Source of the DNA: DATGQT01 sp033720695
GTDB taxonomy: Bacteria > Bacteroidota > Rhodothermia > Rhodothermales > Rubricoccaceae
Reading direction: 5' to 3'
NCBI GenBank assembly: GCA_033720695.1
Contig: JAWWCA010000235.1
Coordinates: 1 to 5,169, forward strand
DNA: 5,169 nt
The notes beneath the pieces were generated by a model. It was not told the DNA's origin. It was given only the letters and a program-made list of their open reading frames with translations, and made no database searches. Position numbers and translations under genes: made by a program. This document shows, piece by piece, positions 1-5,169 of the stretch (its first letter is position 1; each line of letters opens with the position of its first letter).

Positions 1-442
1 CCGTCACGGCCACGAGCAGCCCGAAGACGGCGCCCGCGAAGCGGCCGGCGGCCTCGGGCCGCCCCTCGGCCAGGAACCGGCTGTAGATGGGGATGAACGC
101 CGCCGAGATCGTCCCCTCGCCCAGCAGGTTCTGGAGGAAGTTCGGCGTCTTGAGCGCGACGCGGAGGACGTCGGCGTGGGGGCCCAGCCCGAAGAAGAAG
201 CTCACGGCCCGCTCGCGCACGAGCCCCATGATGCGCGAGAGGAAGATGCCCGCCGCGACGAGGAGGGCCGCGCTCTTCCGCGGGGGCGCCTCGGCGGCCT
301 CGGCGACGGCCGCCTCGTCCAGCCCCGCCTCGGCCTCGGCCTCCGCAGGCGCCATCGGGTCGTCCTGCGGGAGGGAGGCCGGCCCCGGCGGCTCCGGGGT
401 CGGCGCCCCCTCGTCCGTGGGCCGGCGGTCGGACTCAGGCAT
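1..442 (-). CDS. murJ: Lipid II flippase MurJ (MviN), N-terminal part, cut by the window edge
   Basis: MurJ is a MOP-superfamily inner-membrane protein that flips lipid II to the outer face for peptidoglycan synthesis. Only the first 147 codons are visible; the rest lies before position 1. After a hydrophilic, acidic, Pro/Ala-rich leader (residues 1-54) comes the family N-terminus. It shows TM1 with SRIMGLVRE (R70 and R76 match E. coli R18 and R24), D91 (E. coli D39), KTPN at 98-101, and GEGTISAAFIPIYSRF at 108-123, then the start of a further TM segment. The ATG at 442 overlaps the aroQ stop by 8 bases (ATGCCTGA), a typical translational-coupling junction. An in-frame ATG at 355 (M30) is an alternative start. 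Position 104 is Gln where E. coli has the functionally important R52. Identity is firm from the motifs; the exact start is less certain. Confidence 0.93.
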   Translation of the reverse strand, partial: MPESDRRPTDEGAPTPEPPGPASLPQDDPMAPAEAEAEAGLDEAAVAEAAEAPPRKSAALLVAAGIFLSRIMGLVRERAVSFFFGLGPHADVLRVALKTPNFLQNLLGEGTISAAFIPIYSRFLAEGRPEAAGRFAGAVFGLLVAVT

Positions 443-872
443 CGGGGCCGGGGTGGTCGCGGAGGTACCGGAGGGCGAGCGCGTAGCCGTCCGCGCCGAG
501 CCCGGAGATCACGCCGCGGCACACGCCCGCGAGCACGAGCGTCTGGCGGAAGGCCTCCCGCGCGAAGACGTTCGAGAGGTGGACCTCCACGACGGGCACG
601 GCGAGGGCGGCGATGGCGTCGCGGAGGGCGAGCGAGGTGTGGCCGTAGGCGCCGGGGTTGAAGACCACGCCGGCGACCCCGTCGCGCTCGGCGGCGTGGA
701 GGGCGTCGAGGAGCGCGCCCTCCCCGTTGTGCTGCTGGACGTCGAGGTCGAGGTCCGGGAAGGCGGCCCGGAGGTCGCGGGCGATCTCGCCGAGCGACGC
801 GTGCCCGTAGACCTCCGTCTCGCGCGTGCCGAGGCGGTCGAGGTTGGGGCCGTTGAGGACGAGGACACGCAT
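435..872 (-). CDS. aroQ: Type II 3-dehydroquinate dehydratase
   Basis: This enzyme converts 3-dehydroquinate to 3-dehydroshikimate in the shikimate pathway; the type II form is a cytoplasmic dodecamer. The 145-residue length is normal for the family. The N-terminus reads LNGPNLDRLGTRE, followed by EVYG; N10, R17 and Y22 match the lid and catalytic residues of the family. Further on are NPGAYGHTSLALRDAI (N72 and H78), VEVHLSN (E96, catalytic H98, S100), R109, and GVISGLGADGY near the end. All the active-site residues I can place are present. The usual QSNHEG loop reads QHNGEG here (residues 47-52), so a Ser and a His are replaced. The start is 15 bases after the upstream MBL-fold gene and the end overlaps murJ, so it is very likely co-transcribed with both. 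No Shine-Dalgarno is visible. Confidence 0.96.
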   Translation of the reverse strand: MRVLVLNGPNLDRLGTRETEVYGHASLGEIARDLRAAFPDLDLDVQQHNGEGALLDALHAAERDGVAGVVFNPGAYGHTSLALRDAIAALAVPVVEVHLSNVFAREAFRQTLVLAGVCRGVISGLGADGYALALRYLRDHPGPDA

Positions 873-887
873 CGCGGAGGCGTCGCG

Positions 888-1760
888 TTACAGGTCCACC
901 ACCGTCTGCTCGGTGGCGAGGAGGGTGTCGGGGAAGATCGCCTGGGCCGCCTGGAGGATCGTGGCGAGCTCGGCGTCGCCGTGCGTGGGGTCGTGGTGGA
1001 AGAGCGCGAGGCGCCCGACGCCCGCGTCGGCGGCGAGCCGGGCGGCCACCTCCCAGGTCGTGTGGCCCCAGCCCTCGCGGACGGCGTACTCCTCGGGGGT
1101 GTACTGCGCGTCGCAGATGAGGAGGCCGGCGCCCGCGGCCCGCTCGGCCAGCAGCGCATCGGCCTCGGCGTCGCCGTGCTCGTAGTCGGTGCAGTAGACG
1201 ACGCTGGCGCCGCCGGCCTCGAGCCGGTAGCCGAGGACGTGCTGGGTGTGGCGGACGGGGAACGGGACGACGCGGACGCCGCCGATGTCGAGGGGCTCGT
1301 CCGGCGTCAGGGTCACGAACCGGGGCCGGGCCGGGAGCGCGTCGAAGTCGACGGGGAAGTAGGGCGCCTGCATCTGGCCCTCGAGGAGGGCCTGCGGGGA
1401 CCCCTCGGCCGCCGAGGCGTAGAGCGTGATGCGGTTGCTCGCCCCGTAGAGCGGGGCGAAGAACGGGAAGCCCTGGATGTGGTCCCAGTGGAAGTGCGAG
1501 AGGAGCACGTGGAGGTCGAGCGCGGTGCCGCCGGCCTCGTGGACGAGCGCGGCGCCGAGCCTCCGGGCGCCCGTCCCGAGGTCGAGCACGAGGGGCGCCC
1601 CCCCCTGCGTGCGCACCTCCACGCACGCCGTGTTGCCGCCGACGCCGAGCGTCTCGGGGCGCGGCGTGGCGATCGAGCCGCGGACGCCCCAGAAGCGCAC
1701 GCGCATCCGGTAGCCGTCCGGCGCGGGCGTCGCGGGCGAGGGGAGAGGCGAGACCGGCAT
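888..1760 (-). CDS. MBL-fold metallohydrolase (PhnP/RNase Z-like branch), substrate unknown
   Basis: A 290-residue cytoplasmic metallo-beta-lactamase-fold protein. The first strand region carries RFWGVRGSIATP (22-33) and GGNTACVEVR (41-50), then LVLDLGTGARRLG (57-69), a combination typical of the COG1235-like group. The metal-binding signature HFHWDH lies at 89-94 (H89, H91, D93, H94). Further likely ligands are H171 or H174, D192 in YCTDYEH, and a His in LFHHDPTHGD (253-262). GWGHTTWEVA (230-239) is the other hallmark of this branch. Family members are hydrolases, often phosphodiesterases, but nothing in the sequence fixes the substrate. The ATG at 1760 lies 7 bases past the upstream stop. 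An in-frame ATG at 1706 (M19) begins right at the conserved MRVRFWG and may be the true start, since residues 1-18 are Pro/Ser-rich and look unconserved. Confidence 0.9.
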   Translation of the reverse strand: MPVSPLPSPATPAPDGYRMRVRFWGVRGSIATPRPETLGVGGNTACVEVRTQGGAPLVLDLGTGARRLGAALVHEAGGTALDLHVLLSHFHWDHIQGFPFFAPLYGASNRITLYASAAEGSPQALLEGQMQAPYFPVDFDALPARPRFVTLTPDEPLDIGGVRVVPFPVRHTQHVLGYRLEAGGASVVYCTDYEHGDAEADALLAERAAGAGLLICDAQYTPEEYAVREGWGHTTWEVAARLAADAGVGRLALFHHDPTHGDAELATILQAAQAIFPDTLLATEQTVVDL

Positions 1761-1767
1761 GGGGCGC

Positions 1768-2799
1768 TCAGAAGCGGAAGCGGCGGAGGGTCACGGCCGT
1801 CTCGATCACGACGACCTTGGCGATGGCGTAGGTGGGGACGGCCAGCGCCATGCCGAGCACGCCGGCCAGCCGGCCGCCCAGCAAGATCGCCAGCAGCACC
1901 GTGACGGGGTGGAGCGACACGTTCCGGGCCGTGATCATCGGCTGGAGCACGACGTTCTCGAACGTCTGCACGATGGCGAACACGACGACGATCCCGAGCA
2001 CCTGCCCCGCCCCCTCCGTCGTGACGATCGAGACCACGAGCGCGAGGGCCGCCGAGATCACGAAGCCCACGTACGGGATGAAGTTGGCGACGCCGGTGAA
2101 GATCCCCAGCACGAGGTAGTACTCCACGCCGAGGACCCCCAGCCCGATCGTCGTCAGCAGGCCCACGAAGAGGGCCACGAGCGACTGCCCGCGGAGGTAG
2201 CCGCCCAGGTGGGCGTCGATCTTGTAGAGCACGCCCATCGCGAACTCGAAGTAGCGGTTGGGCACGAGCGCGACGAGCCGCTTCTGGAGCGTGGGCCCGT
2301 CGCGGAGGAGGAAGAACAGCACGAACGGGACCACGATGAGGTCGCCCACGAGGGAGAGCGCGTCGGTGGCGTAGCCGAGCGCGTGGCTCTCGACCCGCTC
2401 GAGCCAGCCCCGCACCGCCTCGGAGAGGCCGAGGGCGCCGGGCTCGAGGACCGGGAGCGTGGCGGCGAGGTCGGCCTCGAGGCGGTCGAGGAGGCCGTAG
2501 AGCCGGCCGTCGGCCCAGCGCGCCTGCCACGCCGTGGCCTGCCGCGCGAGGGCCGGGAGCGTGAGGAAGGCGCCCAGCCCGAGGAGCAGCGAGAGCCCGA
2601 AGAAGACCCCGCTCGCGGCCCCGGTCCGGCCCAGCCCCTGCCGCTCCAGCGCGTTGACGAGCGGGAAGAGGAGGTACGCCAGCACGGCCGCGATGACGAC
2701 GAGGACGACGAGGTCCGCGCCGACCACGACGAGGGCCACGACGGCCGCCACGCCCACGAGGGCGAGGGCGCCCCTAAACCACGGGATCCGTGCCGCCAT
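1768..2799 (-). CDS. AI-2E family transporter (PF01594-type polytopic membrane protein)
   Basis: A 343-residue inner-membrane protein of the AI-2E transporter (YdiK/PerM/TqsA) superfamily. Hydrophobic segments lie near residues 10-28, 30-48 and 63-83. A soluble amphipathic stretch (about 84-148) follows, then further segments near 150-165, 205-220, 223-240, 242-260, 264-280 and 298-335. Family landmarks are VPFVLFFLLRDGP (157-169), YLRGQ (201-205), NFIPYVGFVIS (239-249), and the C-terminal run from VVLQPMI (283-289) through VSLHPVTVLLAILLGG (294-309). Members export various small molecules or act as ion/H+ antiporters; autoinducer-2 export should not be assumed from the name. I chose the ATG at 2799, which overlaps the upstream gene by 26 bases. 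An ATG at 2835 would add 12 Arg/Pro-rich residues and a 62-base overlap, which is less likely. It sits in the middle of the presumed five-gene operon. Confidence 0.92.
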   Translation of the reverse strand: MAARIPWFRGALALVGVAAVVALVVVGADLVVLVVIAAVLAYLLFPLVNALERQGLGRTGAASGVFFGLSLLLGLGAFLTLPALARQATAWQARWADGRLYGLLDRLEADLAATLPVLEPGALGLSEAVRGWLERVESHALGYATDALSLVGDLIVVPFVLFFLLRDGPTLQKRLVALVPNRYFEFAMGVLYKIDAHLGGYLRGQSLVALFVGLLTTIGLGVLGVEYYLVLGIFTGVANFIPYVGFVISAALALVVSIVTTEGAGQVLGIVVVFAIVQTFENVVLQPMITARNVSLHPVTVLLAILLGGRLAGVLGMALAVPTYAIAKVVVIETAVTLRRFRF

Positions 2800-3394
2800 C
2801 GCTGCGCGACCGGGAGGGGGGAGGGGGCGCCGCACGCTCGGCGGGCTCCGAGGGGGGGGAGGGCGCGGCAGCCGCCCCGTCGTCCTCTGCGGCCGGTGCC
2901 TGGAGCCGCTCCACCTCCCGCCGGCACCCCTCCAGCTCGTCGCTCACCTCCACGAGCCGCATCCCGGCGAGGCGCGCCAGCGCCAGCAGGATCTTGACGC
3001 CGAGGCGGGGGTTGCGGTCGAGCAGCCCCATGAGGTCGGGCTGGAACAGGCTCAGCAGCAGGCAGTCGGTCTTCGCCCGCGCCGTGGCGGTGCGGATGAC
3101 CTCGTTGAGGAGGGCGATCTCGCCGAAGAAGGCGCCGTCGGAGAGCTCGACGAGCTCGCGGCCGGAGGGCTCGCTCTGGATCGAGACGACGCCCTTCGCG
3201 ATGATGTACATCCCCAGGCCGGGCTCGCCCTGCATGAAGACGGACTCGCCGGCGACGTACTCGCGCCGGTGGAGGAGGCGCTGGAGCGTGCCGAGCTCCC
3301 GACGGGTCAGTTCGTCGAAGAGGGGGATGCCCCGGAGGACGTCCTCCTCCCCTTCGGTGGACCCGCCGAGCACGTTCTTCCAGAGGCTGCTCAT
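2774..3394 (-). CDS. Cyclic nucleotide-binding domain protein without an HTH
   Basis: A 206-residue protein with one cyclic-nucleotide-binding (cNMP/CRP-like) domain. IPLFDELTRRELGTLQRLL (23-41) is the standard entry helix. REYVAGESVFMQGEPG (44-59) and MYIIAKGVVSI (62-72) form the beta-roll. FGEIALL (90-96), followed by R101-T-A-T, is the phosphate-binding cassette, with E92 and R101 in the ligand-contact positions, so it should bind a cyclic nucleotide. A helix with heptad character (about 133-165) follows, then a low-complexity Ala/Pro/Ser/acidic tail (166-206). There is no helix-turn-helix and no kinase or channel domain, so it is not a CRP-type transcription factor. I chose the ATG at 3394; the reading frame stays open upstream to 3658 but that part is non-conserved. 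It is the first gene of the operon and faces away from the lipoprotein gene. Partner and ligand (cAMP, cGMP or other) are unknown. Confidence 0.9.
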   Translation of the reverse strand: MSSLWKNVLGGSTEGEEDVLRGIPLFDELTRRELGTLQRLLHRREYVAGESVFMQGEPGLGMYIIAKGVVSIQSEPSGRELVELSDGAFFGEIALLNEVIRTATARAKTDCLLLSLFQPDLMGLLDRNPRLGVKILLALARLAGMRLVEVSDELEGCRREVERLQAPAAEDDGAAAAPSPPSEPAERAAPPPPSRSRSDGGTDPVV

Positions 3395-3434
3395 GGAGGG
3401 GCTGGATGGGCGGAGAGGGGTCGGGAACGAGGGG

Positions 3435-3449
3435 ACCGGCCGGCCCGGT
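3435..3449. repeat. Short inverted repeat in the divergent intergenic region
   Basis: ACCGG (3435-3439) and CCGGT (3445-3449) form perfect 5-base arms around a 5-base centre. It lies between the candidate leftward promoter and the cNMP-protein start, so it would be in the 5' leader of that operon. It could be an operator or a small hairpin. In DNA this GC-rich such dyads arise often by chance. Confidence 0.25.
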
Positions 3450-3474
3450 TCGGGGCTGGCGCGCCCGGCGCCGC

Positions 3475-3504
3475 AAGGTACGGCGGCCGCCCCACCCCTG
3501 CACC
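3475..3504 (-). promoter_or_regulatory. Candidate promoter for the cNMP-protein operon (weak)
   Basis: On the minus strand a -10-like TACCTT (plus-strand 3480 to 3475) sits about 80 bases before the start codon at 3394. It would give a leader of about 70 bases. At 18-base spacing the -35 position (3504-3499) reads GGTGCA, a poor match to TTGACA. The TACCTTG string also partly resembles the TAnnTTTG -7 element of Bacteroidota. The case rests mainly on position and on sharing GCCGTACC with the opposite promoter. Confidence 0.3.
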
Positions 3505-3513
3505 GTCGTGCCG

Positions 3514-3543
3514 TTGACGCCTGCCCGCCCGCTGCCGTACCCT
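3514..3543 (+). promoter_or_regulatory. Sigma70-like promoter of the lipoprotein gene
   Basis: TTGACG (3514-3519) is followed after 18 bases by TACCCT (3538-3543). The -35 matches consensus at five of six positions, and the -10 keeps the key T, A and final T. Transcription would start near 3550, leaving a leader of about 20 C-rich bases before the ATG at 3570. This spacing supports that ATG over any upstream start in the same long open frame. Predicted by eye only. Confidence 0.55.
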
Positions 3544-3569
3544 GTCCGTGCCACCCGCCCCGCATCCCC

Positions 3570-4367
3570 ATGCGCCCCCCCCTCGCCCTCCTCGTGCTCG
3601 CCCTCCTCCTCGCCGCCTGCGACACCGGCGCGGACCCGCCCCCCTCCGACGGCGTCACCTTCGAGGGCGTCGCCTACACGGCCGTCGGCGACGCCGAGCT
3701 GGAACGGACGGGGAGCGGGCTCGTCGTCCGGCGGGGTCCCAGCGGCCAGGAGTACGGCGTGCGCGTGGACCTCGGCGACGCGCTCGACGGCCCCCTCGTC
3801 GAGGCCGACTTCCGGGTCGCGCCCGTGGACCTCCCAGCCAACAGCCGCTGGGGGCTCCAGCTCTTCGGCGACGTCGCCGGGCAGGGGCGCACGCCCGTCG
3901 CGACGGTCTGGAGCGACGCCGTCAGCGCCACCACCCACGTCGTCCAGTTCGACTTCGGCGCCGGCACCGGCGTCGAGACCCTCACCCTCGAGTACTACCT
4001 CGAAGGGCGGCTGCAGCTCCGCGTGCCGGCCGTGCCGCTGGTGCCGGGGAGCAACGGGCGGCTCGCCCTCCGCGAGGCCGGCGAGGGCGACGGCGAGCCC
4101 GAGTCGGTCCACGTCGTCCGCGATGGCACCCGCTACGTCGTGGCGACGGACTACGGCGGCAGCGGCCCCCGCACGGGCCCCGGCGGCTGCGGGGCCGCGC
4201 TCCTCCGCCTCGCCTTCCCCGGCATCCCCGACGTCCCCTCGGAGGTCTGCACCGACTACGTGCGGGCCATCCCCGACCCGTTCGAGAACGTCGAGGCCGT
4301 GACGAGCGTCGAGATCCGCGCCCGGACCCTCGACGAGTTCACCCTCGTCGACAACGACCTGGAGTGA
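3570..4367 (+). CDS. Secreted lipoprotein of unknown family
   Basis: A 265-residue protein with a short, clean lipoprotein signal: M-R-P-P, a Leu/Ala-rich core (5-14), and a lipobox LLAAC with the lipidated Cys at residue 17, followed by DTG. The start is set by this signal peptide and by a promoter about 27 bases upstream. The mature part begins with a short Pro/Asp linker (21-28). It is strongly acidic, Gly-rich and has many alternating hydrophobic stretches, suggesting a beta-rich extracytoplasmic domain. C207 (in PGGCGAALLRL) and C227 (in SEVCTDYV) could form a disulfide. I recognise no family and no catalytic motif. Asp at +2 would mean inner-membrane retention under the E. coli Lol rule, but that rule does not carry over reliably to other phyla. 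It stands alone: divergent from the cNMP-protein operon and convergent with the histidine kinase. Confidence 0.85.
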   Translation: MRPPLALLVLALLLAACDTGADPPPSDGVTFEGVAYTAVGDAELERTGSGLVVRRGPSGQEYGVRVDLGDALDGPLVEADFRVAPVDLPANSRWGLQLFGDVAGQGRTPVATVWSDAVSATTHVVQFDFGAGTGVETLTLEYYLEGRLQLRVPAVPLVPGSNGRLALREAGEGDGEPESVHVVRDGTRYVVATDYGGSGPRTGPGGCGAALLRLAFPGIPDVPSEVCTDYVRAIPDPFENVEAVTSVEIRARTLDEFTLVDNDLE

Positions 4368-4389
4368 GGCCCGGCGGCGGGGCCGTCAC
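4364..4389. terminator. Possible bidirectional hairpin between convergent genes
   Basis: GGCCC (4368-4372) pairs with GGGCC (4380-4384) around a 7-base loop. The flanking GTGA (4364-4367) pairs with TCAC (4386-4389) across a single bulged G at 4385. The gap between the convergent stop codons is only 18 bases, so a bidirectional terminator is expected near here. There is no T-tract on either strand, so intrinsic termination is doubtful. Part of the outer stem is automatic, because two convergent TGA stops always pair. Confidence 0.3.
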
Positions 4390-5169
4390 GCCTCGGGCGG
4401 CTCGGGCGGGTCGTCCGGCAGGCAGATGACGAACGTGGCGCCCTCGCCGGGGTGGTTCTCCAGGCGGAGGTCACCGCCGTGGCGCTGCGTCACGATCTCG
4501 TAGGCGAGGGAGAGCCCGAGGCCGGTGCCCTCGCCCGTCGGCTTCGTCGTGAAGAACGGCTCGAACACCCGGCCCTCCGCGTCGCTCTCGACGCCGCCGC
4601 CGTTGTCGGAGACGTGGATCTCGACGCCGTCGGCCGCCCGGCGCGTGGCCACGGTGACGGCGGGGTGGTAGCCCGGCCCGTCCGTCTGCGCCCGCGCCTT
4701 CACGGCGTCGAAGGCGTTGGAGAAGAGGTTGATGAGGACACGGCCGAGGTCCTGCGGCACGACGGGCACTTCGCCCACGGCGGGGTCGAGGTCGCGGCGG
4801 ACCTCGGCGTTGAAGTCGGCGTCGCGGGCGCGCTGGCCGTGGTAGGCGAGGTTGGCGTACTCCTCGACGAAGGCGTTGACGTCGGTGGCGACGGGCTCGC
4901 CGGTGCTGCCGCGGGAATGCTGGAGCATCGCGTAGACGATGCGGTCGGCGCGGCGGCCGTGCTCGTGGATGCGGCGGGCGTTCTCCTGGAGGTCGCCGAG
5001 GAGGTCCTCCAGCTCCGGGAGCACCTCGGCGACGGGCCGGTCGGGGTGCGCGCCGAGCTCCTTCTGCAGCTCCTCGGCCAGCTCCACCGAGAGGTCGGCG
5101 AAGTTGTTGACGAAGTTGAGGGGGTTCTTGATCTCGTGGGCGATGCCGGCCGTGAGCTGCCCCAGGCTC
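4386..5169 (-). CDS. Sensor histidine kinase, C-terminal catalytic part, N-terminus outside the window
   Basis: The visible 260 residues are the transmitter of a two-component histidine kinase; the sensor region lies beyond 5169. The H-box reads AGIAHEIKNPLNFV, with the phospho-acceptor His at visible residue 11. A long dimerisation helix pair follows, containing HEHGRRADRIVYAMLQHSR (68-86). The ATP-binding domain has an N-box (NLFSNAFDAV, 147-156), G1 (DNGGG, 188-192), F-box (FEPFFTTK, 202-209) and G2 (GTGLGLS, 214-220). All catalytic boxes are intact, so the kinase should be active. It ends in a short acidic Pro-rich tail. A GTG at 5087 is not the start, because the frame stays open and the H-box lies upstream of it. 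No response regulator is visible; the gene is convergent with the lipoprotein, so a cognate regulator must lie outside. The signal sensed cannot be told from this part. Confidence 0.95.
   Translation of the reverse strand, partial: SLGQLTAGIAHEIKNPLNFVNNFADLSVELAEELQKELGAHPDRPVAEVLPELEDLLGDLQENARRIHEHGRRADRIVYAMLQHSRGSTGEPVATDVNAFVEEYANLAYHGQRARDADFNAEVRRDLDPAVGEVPVVPQDLGRVLINLFSNAFDAVKARAQTDGPGYHPAVTVATRRAADGVEIHVSDNGGGVESDAEGRVFEPFFTTKPTGEGTGLGLSLAYEIVTQRHGGDLRLENHPGEGATFVICLPDDPPEPPEA

Noticed and set aside
87..1904. 605-codon plus-strand open frame antisense to murJ, aroQ and the MBL gene
   Set aside because: The translation is low-complexity Glu/Arg/Gly/Val without domains and lies opposite three well-recognised genes. 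Long antisense frames are expected at this GC content.
2693..2765. Repeating GACGACGAG-type pattern that looks like a microsatellite
   Set aside because: It is the reverse complement of Val/Ala/Leu codons in TM1-TM2 of the AI-2E protein; biased codon use explains it.
1759..2997. Plus-strand open frame rich in Glu, His, Asp and Arg
   Set aside because: It is a shadow of the AI-2E transporter: hydrophobic codons read on the other strand give charged residues. No conserved motif.
3458..3472. GGCGC/GCGCC inverted repeat upstream of the cNMP gene
   Set aside because: Five-base all-GC arms are frequent by chance here, and nothing else supports a function.
3395..3658. 88-residue N-terminal extension of the cNMP protein up to an ATG at 3658
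   Set aside because: The extension is Arg/Gly/Pro-rich, overlaps the lipoprotein signal peptide on the other strand and covers the divergent promoters. The protein starts naturally at MSSLWKNVLGG.
2154..4112. 652-codon minus-strand frame spanning the lipoprotein, intergenic region and cNMP gene
   Set aside because: It crosses three unrelated segments, has no recognisable domain, and conflicts with the motif-supported frames.
5085..5087. GTG as the start of the histidine kinase
   Set aside because: The same frame is open upstream to the window edge and encodes the H-box, so the GTG is an internal Val codon.
1..5169. Search for tRNA, rRNA, CRISPR repeats, transposase genes, attachment sites or defence/toxin genes
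   Set aside because: None seen by eye: no regular direct repeats, no transposase or integrase motifs, and nearly all sequence is covered by ordinary genes.

Overview
The window is an ordinary-looking stretch of a very GC-rich bacterial chromosome. Coding density is high, the third codon positions are almost all G or C, and none of the six visible start codons has a recognisable Shine-Dalgarno sequence. The protein repertoire and the missing Shine-Dalgarno sites would fit the Rhodothermota/Bacteroidota side of the tree (a Rubricoccus/Rubrivirga/Salinibacter-like organism). That placement is an inference from sequence style, not a proven assignment.

Layout. Positions 1-3394 hold five tightly packed minus-strand genes that look like one operon. 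In transcription order they are: a cyclic-nucleotide-binding-domain protein without a DNA-binding domain (3394-2774), an AI-2E family membrane transporter/permease (2799-1768), an MBL-fold metallohydrolase (1760-888), type II 3-dehydroquinate dehydratase aroQ (872-435), and the N-terminal part of the lipid II flippase murJ (442 to beyond position 1). Junctions run from a 26-base overlap to a 15-base gap. Positions 3395-3569 are a divergent intergenic region. It has a good sigma70-like promoter pointing right, a weaker candidate pointing left, and the same 8-base motif on opposite strands at both -10 positions. Positions 3570-4367 encode a plus-strand lipoprotein of unknown family. An 18-base convergent gap with a GC hairpin separates it from the C-terminal catalytic half of a minus-strand sensor histidine kinase that runs out of the window at 5169.

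How the genes fit together. AroQ (shikimate pathway) and MurJ (peptidoglycan precursor export) are housekeeping functions. The genes upstream of them are a probable nucleotide-responsive protein, a membrane permease and a hydrolase of unknown substrate. Co-transcription is supported by spacing, but no shared function is proven. The lipoprotein and the kinase are separate transcription units.

I found no mobile element, CRISPR array, RNA gene, toxin-antitoxin pair or defence system. I do not see a clear undescribed system here. The points most worth checking are the divergent control region, the unknown lipoprotein, and the cyclic-nucleotide-domain protein at the head of the murJ-containing operon.
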